Translations under genes and position numbers: made by a program | Source: Gulosibacter sediminis | GTDB lineage: Bacteria; Actinomycetota; Actinomycetes; Actinomycetales; Microbacteriaceae | Assembly: GCF_023370115.1 (NCBI RefSeq) | Contig: NZ_CP097160.1 | Span: 930,001-994,000 of the forward strand | Length of the DNA stretch: 64,000 nt | Reading direction: 5' to 3' | Part shown: in pieces, positions 34,682 through 41,625 of the stretch | Numbering within the stretch: position 1 is the stretch's first letter | Layout of the letters: every line of letters starts with the position of its first letter | Notes under the pieces: model-generated | The model's input: the letters and a program-made list of their open reading frames with translations, nothing else | Told to the model about the DNA's origin: nothing | Databases searched by the model: none

Positions 34682-35599
34682 CTAGTAGACGGTGTCGATG
34701 ACGCCGTCGCCGTCGGTGTCGAAGCTCTCGATCACACCGTCGCCGTCGGTGTCCTCGCCGTAGAGGTCATAGACGCCGTCGCCGTCGGTGTCCGAGGCCA
34801 TCGCGTCGACGACGCCGTCGCCGTTCGTGTCGGCGCCGTAGGTCTCTTCGTAGCCGTCGCCGTCGAGGTCGTAGTAGCCGTCGCTCGAGGTCGAGGTCGA
34901 GGTCGAGGTCTCGGTGCCCGACGTGTCGGTGGTCGAGGTCTCGTTCGAGACCGAGTCGGTCTCGGTGCCGGAGCTCGTGCCGTCGGCGCTCGAGGTCGAG
35001 TCGAGCACGCCGTCGCCGTCGGTGTCTTCGGCGTAGGTCTCGAACGAGCCGTCGCCGTCGGTGTCGATGACCGCCGTGTCGATGTAGCCGTCGCCGTCGG
35101 TGTCGGTGCCGAAGGTCTCTTGGTAGCCGTCGCCGTCGAGATCGAAGTATGCCGAGTCGTTCACGCCGTCGCCGTCGGTGTCGTACTGGGCGTCGGTGTA
35201 GCCCGAGCCGCCCGAGTAGCCCGAACCGGTGTCGGTCGTGGTGTCGGTGTCGGTCTCGGTCGTGGTGTCCGTGACCGTGTCGGTCTCAGTCTCGGTGGTG
35301 GTGTCGGTCGGGGCCACCGGCTCGCTGCCGTTGAGGCTCGTTACCTCGTCGGCGTAGCCGTCGCCGTCGGTGTCGACCAGCTGCGTGTCCGCGGCGCCGT
35401 CGCCGTCGGTGTCAAGCAGGGTGGTCTCGGCGTAGCCGTCACCATCGAGGTCGGAGACCGACATGTCGATGTCGCCGTCCTGGTCGCTGTCGATCACGAC
35501 CGACTCGGCGTAGCCGTCGCCGTCGCTGTCAACTGCCTGAGCGTCGGTGATGCCGTCCTGGTTGAGGTCGATGCTCTCGTTGGGCTGGTAGTTGCTCAT
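34682..35599 (-). CDS. Acidic calcium-loop repeat protein A (TSP3/DxDxDG repeats, no signal peptide)
   Basis: A 305-aa protein built almost entirely from DXDGDGXXD loops, the calcium-binding pattern shared by thrombospondin type 3, dockerin and EF-hand loops (DTDGDGVID, DLDGDGYEE and the like). Two Thr/Ser/Glu/Asp-rich spacers (around residues 95-125 and 205-240) break the array. There is no signal peptide, no transmembrane helix and no cysteine, and almost no lysine. The N-terminus MSNYQPNESIDLNQDGITD resembles no exported leader. Function is unknown; calcium buffering or an extracellular matrix role after unconventional export are possible. It has its own promoter of the shared type. Confidence 0.85.
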   Translation of the reverse strand: MSNYQPNESIDLNQDGITDAQAVDSDGDGYAESVVIDSDQDGDIDMSVSDLDGDGYAETTLLDTDGDGAADTQLVDTDGDGYADEVTSLNGSEPVAPTDTTTETETDTVTDTTTETDTDTTTDTGSGYSGGSGYTDAQYDTDGDGVNDSAYFDLDGDGYQETFGTDTDGDGYIDTAVIDTDGDGSFETYAEDTDGDGVLDSTSSADGTSSGTETDSVSNETSTTDTSGTETSTSTSTSSDGYYDLDGDGYEETYGADTNGDGVVDAMASDTDGDGVYDLYGEDTDGDGVIESFDTDGDGVIDTVY

Positions 35600-35639
35600 G
35601 TCTGCTTTCCCTTGTTTGTGCTTGCTGCTGGGGGACGTA

Positions 35640-35671
35640 GATTGGATGCGGTTGGGCGGTCGAAAGTTCCC
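35640..35671 (-). promoter_or_regulatory. Shared ECF-type promoter of repeat protein A
   Basis: On the minus strand GGGAACTTT (35663-35671) is followed by 15 bases and then ATCCAATC (35640-35647), 40 bases before the ATG. GGAAC is the hallmark -35 of ECF sigma factors. The same motif pair with the same spacing precedes the three neighbouring genes. Confidence 0.75.
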
Positions 35672-35708
35672 GTGGCGAAAAACTTATTTGGCCACGTTGG
35701 GGATGTGC

Positions 35709-36191
35709 CTAGAGTCCCAGGTCGCCGAGGTCGATGTCGTCGCCGCCGAGCGCATCGTCGTGCGAGTAGTCGGCGGTCGTGTCGTACGCGTCGTAGTCGG
35801 TGTCGGTGGACTCGCCGGCACCCGTGAGGGAGTCGGTGGGGTCGTCGTCGACGAGGGTGTCGTCGACGTGCTCGCCGGCCGTCTGGTCGTCGGTGTCGCT
35901 CTGGTTGTCAGTCTCGGCATCGTCGGATGCGTCGGCCTGCGGCTGCGTGTCGTCGGCGTCGAGGTCGTCAATCGCGTCGGGATCAATCGAGCCGTCGTCT
36001 GCGGTGTCGGTCTCGCCGGCCGCCGCATCGGGGGTCGTGCCATCTTCCGTGACGGAGTCAAACATGTCGACGAGGTAGTCAGCGAAGCCCGGAGGGGCGC
36101 TGAACGTCGACGAGAGCATGCTGTCCCACTGCGCGTCGCTGACGGCGGGGACATCGCCGAGGAGTGACTCTTCTTGTGGTTCATTCACCAT
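35709..36191 (-). CDS. Short acidic protein of the calcium-repeat cluster
   Basis: A 160-aa protein extremely rich in Asp, Glu, Thr and Ala, with no basic residue visible, no cysteine and no signal peptide. The first 50 residues are less biased and may fold (VSDAQWDSMLSSTFSAPPGF, then YLVDMFDSV). The rest is a disordered acidic tail with DD, DTD and DID clusters but without regular DXDGDG loops. I do not recognise the family. It shares its promoter type with the three repeat-protein genes and lies between two of them, so it is probably co-produced. Confidence 0.75.
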   Translation of the reverse strand: MVNEPQEESLLGDVPAVSDAQWDSMLSSTFSAPPGFADYLVDMFDSVTEDGTTPDAAAGETDTADDGSIDPDAIDDLDADDTQPQADASDDAETDNQSDTDDQTAGEHVDDTLVDDDPTDSLTGAGESTDTDYDAYDTTADYSHDDALGGDDIDLGDLGL

Positions 36192-36225
36192 GATCGGATC
36201 CTTCGATTACAAATGTCGCGTTACG

Positions 36226-36257
36226 TATGAGATGCGCGGGGCGGGAGAAAAGTTCCC
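36226..36257 (-). promoter_or_regulatory. Shared ECF-type promoter of the short acidic protein
   Basis: GGGAACTTT (36249-36257) and, after 15 bases, ATCTCATA (36226-36233), read on the minus strand. The -35 is identical to its three relatives, while the -10 differs at two or three positions. The whole motif lies inside a hairpin-forming palindrome. Confidence 0.65.
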
Positions 36258-36276
36258 GCCCCGCGCAGATTTTTTT
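36233..36276 (+). terminator. Perfect 14-bp hairpin with T7 run overlapping a promoter
   Basis: TGCGCGGGGCGGGA (36233-36246) pairs with TCCCGCCCCGCGCA (36254-36267), loop GAAAAGT, followed on the plus strand by seven T (36270-36276). This is the form of a strong plus-strand terminator, yet no plus-strand gene ends here. On the minus strand the run is A before the hairpin, so it may only partly stop transcripts leaving the 36304-37380 gene. Confidence 0.5.
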
Positions 36277-36303
36277 GCGAGATTCTTTGCAGCCGCGTTC
36301 TCG

Positions 36304-37380
36304 CTAGAACGAGACCTCGGTCTCGGCGTAGCCATCGCCGTCGGCGTCGGTCGCCGCGCTGTCGAGGTAGCCGTCGCCGTCGGTGTCCATGATGACCGTG
36401 TCGACCACGCCGTCGGCGTCGGTGTCGACGTACACGGTTTCGGCAATGCCGTCGCCGTCGAAGTCGCTGCCGATGCCGTCGATCACGCCGTCGCCGTCGA
36501 CGTCGACGTAGGTCGACTCGTTGACGCCGTCGCCGTCGAGGTCGAGCTGCGCACCGGTGGTGGGCGCCGCGTAGCTCGTGTTCTGTGACTCGGCGCCGTT
36601 GGCGCTCTCGGTGACGTCGGCGAGGCCGTCGCCGTCGGTGTCGTAGTCGACGGTGTCGATCTTGCCGTCGCCGTCGGTGTCGTAGGCCCAGACGTCGGTC
36701 ACGCCATCGCCGTTCGTGTCGATCTCGGCGTAGTCGTAGGTGCCATCACGGTTGGTGTCGATGACTTGAGTGTCGGCGTAGCCGTCGCCGTCCGCGTCGA
36801 TGAGCATCTCGTCGGCGACGCCGTCACCGTTGTTGTCGTAGGTGGTGGTGTCGACGTAGCCGTCGCCGTCGGTGTCGTACTCGGTCGCGTCGATGACGCC
36901 GTCGCCGTCGACGTCGTACTGCACCGAGGAGGCGTAGCCGGTGATGTCGGGGTTGATGACGTCGGTTGGGTCGTCGGTGTAGCTCGACTCGGTCGACTCA
37001 GTCGTGTCGGTCGAGTCAGTCGACTCGGGGCTCGCGGGGATCGGCTCCGACTCGCTCGAGTCAGTCGAGCTGTCGCTCGAGTACTCGTCGGTCGTGTCGT
37101 TACCCGACCAGTTCTCGTCGGGAACGCCATCGCCATCGGTGTCGGTCACGATCGAGTCTGGGGTACCGTCGCCGTCAGTGTCGATGTAGGTCGATTCGGC
37201 GTAGCCGTCTCCGTCTTCGTCGACGTTGTAGACGTTGCCGAGGCCGTCACCGTCGGTGTCGACGTACTGGCTGCGTCCGTCCGACGAGTAGTTGCTGTAC
37301 TCATCGGCGTTGCCGGTCGTCGTGTCAGTGGTGGGGTCCTGGGCGCCGTCGGAGTGCTGGATGCCGTTCGTATTGCTCAT
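36304..37380 (-). CDS. Acidic calcium-loop repeat protein B
   Basis: The largest of the set (358 aa), with at least fifteen DXDGDG-type loops (YVDTDGDGLG, YDTDGDGYVD, DFDGDGIAE and others). A Ser/Thr/Asp-rich block near residues 85-135 divides it into two arrays. It lacks a signal peptide, membrane helix and cysteine. The ATG at 37380 (MSNTNGIQHSDG) is chosen because an in-frame start 51 codons upstream would run through the promoter. The N-terminus MSN is like protein A. Its function is unknown; the loops predict calcium binding. Confidence 0.85.
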   Translation of the reverse strand: MSNTNGIQHSDGAQDPTTDTTTGNADEYSNYSSDGRSQYVDTDGDGLGNVYNVDEDGDGYAESTYIDTDGDGTPDSIVTDTDGDGVPDENWSGNDTTDEYSSDSSTDSSESEPIPASPESTDSTDTTESTESSYTDDPTDVINPDITGYASSVQYDVDGDGVIDATEYDTDGDGYVDTTTYDNNGDGVADEMLIDADGDGYADTQVIDTNRDGTYDYAEIDTNGDGVTDVWAYDTDGDGKIDTVDYDTDGDGLADVTESANGAESQNTSYAAPTTGAQLDLDGDGVNESTYVDVDGDGVIDGIGSDFDGDGIAETVYVDTDADGVVDTVIMDTDGDGYLDSAATDADGDGYAETEVSF

Positions 37381-37419
37381 GATCCTCGTCCTTTGTTGGT
37401 GGTGTGGGCTGCGATCGGT

Positions 37420-37451
37420 TATTGGATGCGGTCGGGGCCGGTAAAGTTCCC
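37420..37451 (-). promoter_or_regulatory. Shared ECF-type promoter of repeat protein B
   Basis: GGGAACTTT (37443-37451), 15 bases, then ATCCAATA (37420-37427) on the minus strand, 39 bases before the ATG. Confidence 0.75.
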
Positions 37452-37541
37452 GACCCGTGCATCCTGATTGGCGAGTTCTTCGGGGATGGGCATGAACGGC
37501 GGAAGGGCCCGACCGCAATGCGGCCGGGCCCAATCGTCGAA

Positions 37542-38399
37542 CTACATGTCCACCGGGGTGTCGGCGACGCCGTCGCCGTCGGTGTCGATGGAGTATTCAT
37601 CGGCAACGCCATCGCCGTCGGTGTCGTGGCCGAACGTGTCGTAGACGCCATCGCCGTCACTGTCGTACGCGATGTCCTCGGCCAGGCCGTCGCCGTCGAG
37701 GTCGGTCATGAGACCGTCGATCTCGCCGTCGCCGTCGATGTCGACCTCGGCGCTGTCGGCGACGCCGTCGCCGTCGCTGTCGACCGTCGCCTCTCCCTCC
37801 AGGTACTGCGAGTCGGAGTAGTCGACGCTGTCGGTGTCGATCGTGCCGTCGTCTTCGGCGGTGTCGCCACCCTCGCCGCTCTCGGCGTCCTCGCTGCCGG
37901 GGATGTCCTCGGCGCCAGCCTCGTCGGCCGGGGCGTCGGGCTCGGCGGGGGTTTCGCCCTCGGGGGCCGTGTTGCTCTCGTCGACATCGGCGTTCGGCGT
38001 GACGTTTGGGGCTGGCGCCTCACCGTCGGCCATCGAGTAGTACTCGTCGGCGTAGCTGTCGCCGTCGGTGTCGACGTGCGCTTCGTCGAGCACACCATCG
38101 CCGTCGGTGTCGTACATCGTGGTGTCGATGATGCCGTCGCCGTCGGTGTCGACATCGGCGTAGTCGATCACGCCGTCGCCGTCGGTGTCGATGAAGCGGG
38201 CGTCAATGTAGCCGTCGCCGTCGGTGTCCGAGTAGATGTCGTCGATCTTGCCGTCGGCATTCGTGTCGTAGTGCGTTTCGTCGACCTCTCCCTGGCCGTA
38301 GACGTCGTACTCGACGGTCTCGACGTTGCCGTCCCCGTCGGTGTCGTAGCCGGTCTGGCTCGCGTAGCCGTTGGTCGCTTCGGGTCCGTTGGTAGTCAT
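37542..38399 (-). CDS. Acidic calcium-loop repeat protein C
   Basis: A 285-aa protein with two arrays of DXDGDG loops (about residues 20-125 and 205-285), separated by an Ala/Pro/Glu/Asp-rich linker. Some loops are degenerate (YDVYGQGEVD, YDTNADGKID), so not every unit would bind calcium. No signal peptide is present; the protein starts MTTNGPEATNGYASQ. It is the gene nearest the divergent ECF sigma factor. An AGGGAG ribosome site precedes the ATG at 38399. The family is known only as calcium-loop repeat protein; its role here is open. Confidence 0.85.
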   Translation of the reverse strand: MTTNGPEATNGYASQTGYDTDGDGNVETVEYDVYGQGEVDETHYDTNADGKIDDIYSDTDGDGYIDARFIDTDGDGVIDYADVDTDGDGIIDTTMYDTDGDGVLDEAHVDTDGDSYADEYYSMADGEAPAPNVTPNADVDESNTAPEGETPAEPDAPADEAGAEDIPGSEDAESGEGGDTAEDDGTIDTDSVDYSDSQYLEGEATVDSDGDGVADSAEVDIDGDGEIDGLMTDLDGDGLAEDIAYDSDGDGVYDTFGHDTDGDGVADEYSIDTDGDGVADTPVDM

Positions 38400-38432
38400 T
38401 GGGTTCTCCCTGTATCTGGCGTGCAGAACGAA

Positions 38433-38464
38433 GATTGGATGTGCCGGATGCGCGGAAAGTTCCC
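38433..38464 (-). promoter_or_regulatory. Shared ECF-type promoter of repeat protein C
   Basis: GGGAACTTT (38456-38464), 15 bases, then ATCCAATC (38433-38440) on the minus strand, 33 bases before the ATG. On the opposite strand at 38486-38513, AGAACTT and GCATCCGAC form a weaker lookalike pointing at the sigma gene, with spacing two bases shorter. Confidence 0.75.
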
Positions 38465-38656
38465 GCGGCAATAAGAACATCATGTAGAACTTCGCCTGAC
38501 CGTCGCATCCGACTTTGGGTGAATCCCCGCGTACGCCTGGCGGGTGCGGAGACTCCCGTTAGCTTGTGGCGGTTACGATCGAACAATTACGCGTCGCGGC
38601 CGCCCGATCGGTGCCGCGATGGATCTGGGGGAATCGACGTAAAGGAAGACGAAATC

Positions 38657-39199
38657 TTGGACGCATCCGCCACCGAAGCCGCCCTGCTGGCAAAGGCGAA
38701 GCAGGGGGACCGTGCCGCGTTCAGTGCGCTGCTGCATCCGTACCGCGACCGGCTCTTCGCCGTGTGCGTGCGCACGATCGGCAACCGAGCGGATGCGGAG
38801 GATGCGCTGCAGGACGCGATGATCGCGATCTGGCAGAACCTGCCGAAGTTCCGCGGCGAGGCGTCGATCAGCACGTGGGCGTTCCGCATCGCGACGAACG
38901 CGGCGCTCGCCCTCGTGCGCAAGCGCCGCGAAATTACCGTGGATGATGAGGCCGAGTTCGTGTTCGAGGGCGACGGCGGGCCGGACTTCGCGGAGGACCA
39001 CGCGGTGCGCGACCGCGTACAACAGGCGATCAGTACGCTTGGCGAAGATTTCCGCGTGGCGCTTGTGCTGCGCGAGTTCGGTGACTACACCTACGAGCAG
39101 ATCGCCGAGTACCAGCAGGTGCCGGTCCAGACGGTTCGCTCGCGGCTCAATCGGGCGCGCAAGCAACTCAAGGAAGCCCTGCTCGCGCAGGAGCTCTAG
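38657..39199 (+). CDS. ECF-type RNA polymerase sigma factor
   Basis: A 180-aa group 4 sigma factor. Region 2 runs over residues 20-85 (LLHPYRDRLFAVCVRTIG, then DAEDALQDAMIAIWQNLPKF and STWAFRIATNAAL). Region 4 covers about residues 120-175 (LREFGDYTYEQIAEYQQVPV, then TVRSRLNRARKQLKEAL). The TTG at 38657 is chosen because AAGGAAG lies 8 bases before it. No anti-sigma factor gene follows, which is unusual, so control is probably by another route. It is divergent from the four genes that share a GGGAACTTT promoter, which makes them its likely targets. Confidence 0.88.
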   Translation: MDASATEAALLAKAKQGDRAAFSALLHPYRDRLFAVCVRTIGNRADAEDALQDAMIAIWQNLPKFRGEASISTWAFRIATNAALALVRKRREITVDDEAEFVFEGDGGPDFAEDHAVRDRVQQAISTLGEDFRVALVLREFGDYTYEQIAEYQQVPVQTVRSRLNRARKQLKEALLAQEL

Positions 39200-39217
39200 C
39201 CGCCCGGCACATTTCCG

Positions 39218-39246
39218 ACTCCCCATCACGTCTCGTGGTGGGGAGT
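39218..39246 (+). terminator. Hairpin after the sigma factor gene
   Basis: ACTCCCCATCACG pairs with CGTGGTGGGGAGT (12 of 13 positions) around TCT, 18 bases after the stop. It is followed by TTGC. Confidence 0.7.
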
Positions 39247-39273
39247 TTGCTGTGTGTGCTCCTTGCCTACGAG

Positions 39274-39296
39274 GTGCATCAGTGCATAAGATGCAC
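39274..39296. promoter_or_regulatory. Palindromic operator of the tetR-exporter operon
   Basis: GTGCATC (39274-39280) and GATGCAC (39290-39296) are perfect inverted arms around nine bases containing a CATAAG-like -10. The site ends 2 bases before the GTG of the TetR gene, so the transcript may be almost leaderless and the regulator would block its own promoter. Confidence 0.6.
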
Positions 39297-39298
39297 GG

Positions 39299-39967
39299 GT
39301 GCAAAATTCTATTTCGACCGGTCAGGTCGCTGAGACTGCACCGGCACCCGGACTTCGGGAGCGTCAGCGGCTTGAGTCGCTGAAGCAGATTCACGAAGCC
39401 GCGCGCGACCTCGTCGAGGCGAACGGTTTCGCCGCGACCACGATCGCGGCCATCGCGGAGCGTGCTGGTGTGTCGCGGCGCACCTTCTTCAACTACTACG
39501 CAACCAAAGAGGATGCTGTGCTCGGACTAGCCGAGACGATCATCCCCGCCGAGGCGATCGACGAGTTCTTCGAGAACCAGCAGGCCGGCGACCGGCTCGC
39601 CCGCATCGTCGTTCTGCTCGCGCGCACTGCGCTGAACATGCGCCAGAGCGGCACGAGCCGGAAAGAGGTCCATCGCCTCGCCACGAGCTACCCGGAGCTG
39701 CAGGAGCGCATGCACCAGCGGTTCCAGGAGATCCAGGACAAGGTCGCCGAGCTCGCACTCGACAAGCTCGATCAGCTCGGCGACGTCGAAAAGATCGGCG
39801 AGGACGGCGCGGACGCGCAGGCCCTCTCCGAAGCCATGATCACGCTCGCGGGCGCGGTGCTGAAGTACAGCTTCCGCCGCAACCCCGACATTCTCGATAA
39901 CCCAACGCGCGAGGCCTTCGAGCCCACCATTCGCGCCTTCCGTACCGCCTTGAAAGAAGTGCAATGA
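39299..39967 (+). CDS. TetR-family transcriptional regulator
   Basis: Repressor of 222 aa. The N-terminal DNA-binding domain is clear (NGFAATTIAAIAERAGVSRR followed by TFFNYYATKEDAVL), and the ligand domain is helical and unassigned. The stop overlaps the start of the exporter gene as ATGA, so the two are translated together. This is the usual arrangement of a drug-responsive repressor with its efflux pump. The GTG start lies right after a palindrome that I take as its operator. Confidence 0.9.
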   Translation: MQNSISTGQVAETAPAPGLRERQRLESLKQIHEAARDLVEANGFAATTIAAIAERAGVSRRTFFNYYATKEDAVLGLAETIIPAEAIDEFFENQQAGDRLARIVVLLARTALNMRQSGTSRKEVHRLATSYPELQERMHQRFQEIQDKVAELALDKLDQLGDVEKIGEDGADAQALSEAMITLAGAVLKYSFRRNPDILDNPTREAFEPTIRAFRTALKEVQ

Positions 39968-41547
39968 CCAAGACGCTCCCAACTACGGGCGCACCTCAGC
40001 GGGCCGAGCCCGAAAAGCAGCAGAGCATCGTCATGCTGTTCGTCGGCCTGCTCGTCACGATGCTCATGTCGGCCCTCGGGCAGACCGTGCTTTCGACGGC
40101 GCTGCCGACCATCGTTGGCGAACTCAACGGCGCCGACCACATGGCGTGGGTCGTGACCGCATTCATCCTCGCCAGCACTGTTGTGATGCCGATTTACGGC
40201 CGCATCAGTGACATCTTCGGCCGCAAGGCCATCCTCGTCGTCGCGATTGCCCTCTTCATGATCGGTTCGGTCATCGGTGGCCTCGCGCAGGACATGGGGT
40301 GGCTCATCGTCGCCCGCGTCATTCAGGGACTCGGCGGCGGTGGCCTCATGATCCTCTCGCAGGCCGCGATGGCCGACGTCATTCCGGCTCGCGAGCGCGG
40401 CAAGTACATGGGTATCTTCGGCGCCGTGTTCGCCGTCTGTTCGGTGGCCGGCCCGCTCGTGGGCGGCTGGCTCACCGACGGACCCGGCTGGCGCTGGGCC
40501 TTCTGGATGAATATCCCGCTCGCCGTGCTCGCGATCGTCGCCGTGCTGCTCTTCCTGCACCCGCACAAGCGCGAGCGCGACATCCCGCGCATCGACTACC
40601 TCGGCATGGCCCTCATCGCGGCCGCGACCACGGCCATCGTGCTCGTGTGCACTTGGGGCGGCACCACCTACGAGTGGAACTCGCCCACGATCATCGGCCT
40701 CATCGCCGGCGCCGTCGTGGCGGTCATCGCCTTTGCCCTCGTCGAGCGCAAGGCCGAGAGCCCCGTGCTGCCCGGCTACCTGTTCAAGAACCGCAACTTC
40801 CTGCTCACCACCGGTGCCAGCCTGGCGGTCGGCATCGCGATGTTCGGCACGCTCGGCTACATGCCGACCTACATTCAGATGGTCACCGGCGTGACGGCGA
40901 GCGAGGCGGGCCTGCTCATGACGCCGATGATGGGCTCGCTGCTCGTCACCTCGATCGTCTCGGGTCAGGTCGTCTCACGCACGGGCCGCTACAAGGCGTT
41001 CCCGCTCGTGGGCCTCGTGATCCTCTCGATCGGCCTCGCGCTGCTGTCGACGCTCGCTGTCGACTCGCCGATCTGGGTGATGTGCGCCTACCTTGCGGTG
41101 ATGGGTATCGGCATCGGCTTTAGCATGCAGATCCTCACGCTCGTCGTGCAGAACGAGTTCCCCGGCCGCGTGGTCGGCACGGCGACCGCCGCGAACAACT
41201 ACTTCCGTCAGGTCGGCGCGACCATCGGCTCGGCCGTCGTCGGTTCGTTCTTCTCATCCCGGCTCGTCGATTTGCTCACCGAGAAAATGTCGCAGGCGCC
41301 GGCCGCTTCGGGCAGTGACCTTGGCGCGACCTCGCTCACGCCGGCCGTCGTGAACGGCCTGCCGGATGCGGTGCGCCAACCGATCATCGAGGCCTATAAC
41401 GAGGCGCTCCTGCCGATCCTGCTCTACATCGTGCCGCTCGTGCTGATTGGGCTCGTGCTCGTCTTCTTCGTCAAGGAGAAGAACCTCGCGACCACGGTGG
41501 CAAACGAGGAGGCGGAAGCCAGCCAATCTGCGGATGTAACCGCATAA
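39964..41547 (+). CDS. MFS drug exporter, DHA2 (14-helix EmrB/QacA) family
   Basis: Proton-driven multidrug efflux pump (527 aa) with about fourteen helices. Signature segments are LDTTV-like LGQTVLSTALPTIVGEL in helix 1, the loop GRISDIFGRKAI (motif A), ARVIQGLGGGGLM, and GPLVGGWLTDGPGWRWAFWM (motif C region). It is coupled to the tetR gene upstream. A perfect terminator hairpin follows the stop. The substrate is unknown. Confidence 0.9.
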   Translation: MTKTLPTTGAPQRAEPEKQQSIVMLFVGLLVTMLMSALGQTVLSTALPTIVGELNGADHMAWVVTAFILASTVVMPIYGRISDIFGRKAILVVAIALFMIGSVIGGLAQDMGWLIVARVIQGLGGGGLMILSQAAMADVIPARERGKYMGIFGAVFAVCSVAGPLVGGWLTDGPGWRWAFWMNIPLAVLAIVAVLLFLHPHKRERDIPRIDYLGMALIAAATTAIVLVCTWGGTTYEWNSPTIIGLIAGAVVAVIAFALVERKAESPVLPGYLFKNRNFLLTTGASLAVGIAMFGTLGYMPTYIQMVTGVTASEAGLLMTPMMGSLLVTSIVSGQVVSRTGRYKAFPLVGLVILSIGLALLSTLAVDSPIWVMCAYLAVMGIGIGFSMQILTLVVQNEFPGRVVGTATAANNYFRQVGATIGSAVVGSFFSSRLVDLLTEKMSQAPAASGSDLGATSLTPAVVNGLPDAVRQPIIEAYNEALLPILLYIVPLVLIGLVLVFFVKEKNLATTVANEEAEASQSADVTA

Positions 41548-41558
41548 TGTTTCGGTAT

Positions 41559-41593
41559 GGCGGGGACGCCGGAGCGCTTCCGGCGTCCCCGCC
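41559..41593 (+). terminator. Perfect 15-bp hairpin after the DHA2 exporter
   Basis: GGCGGGGACGCCGGA pairs perfectly with TCCGGCGTCCCCGCC around GCGCT, 11 bases after the stop. It is followed by GCGTCGTTTCC. Confidence 0.8.
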
Positions 41594-41625
41594 GCGTCGT
41601 TTCCAGAGACAGATAGGAACGAGCC

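Larger units (their letters stand above)
34690..38385 (-). repeat. Degenerate coding repeats (core GACACCGACGGCGACGG) across three genes
   Basis: The coding sequence of the three calcium-loop proteins consists of many near-identical copies of a word encoding DTDGDG, usually spaced about 30-45 bases apart. On the plus strand it reads CCGTCGCCGTCGGTGTC. Such repeats allow slippage and recombination within and between the genes, which may explain their different lengths. Confidence 0.85.

Noticed and set aside
34454-35827. Plus-strand open frame with VAVGV-type repeats
   Set aside because: It is the antisense reading of the DTDGDG repeats; it lacks a ribosome site and runs through a terminator and a promoter. 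The frames at 36766-37467 and 37404-38474 have the same cause.
35709-36191. Anti-sigma factor for the ECF sigma
   Set aside because: The acidic protein has no zinc motif, no membrane helix and no anti-sigma resemblance, and it is not co-transcribed with the sigma gene.
34690-38385. CRISPR array
   Set aside because: The repeats are irregular in spacing, in frame and code for calcium loops; there are no unique spacers of constant size and no cas genes.
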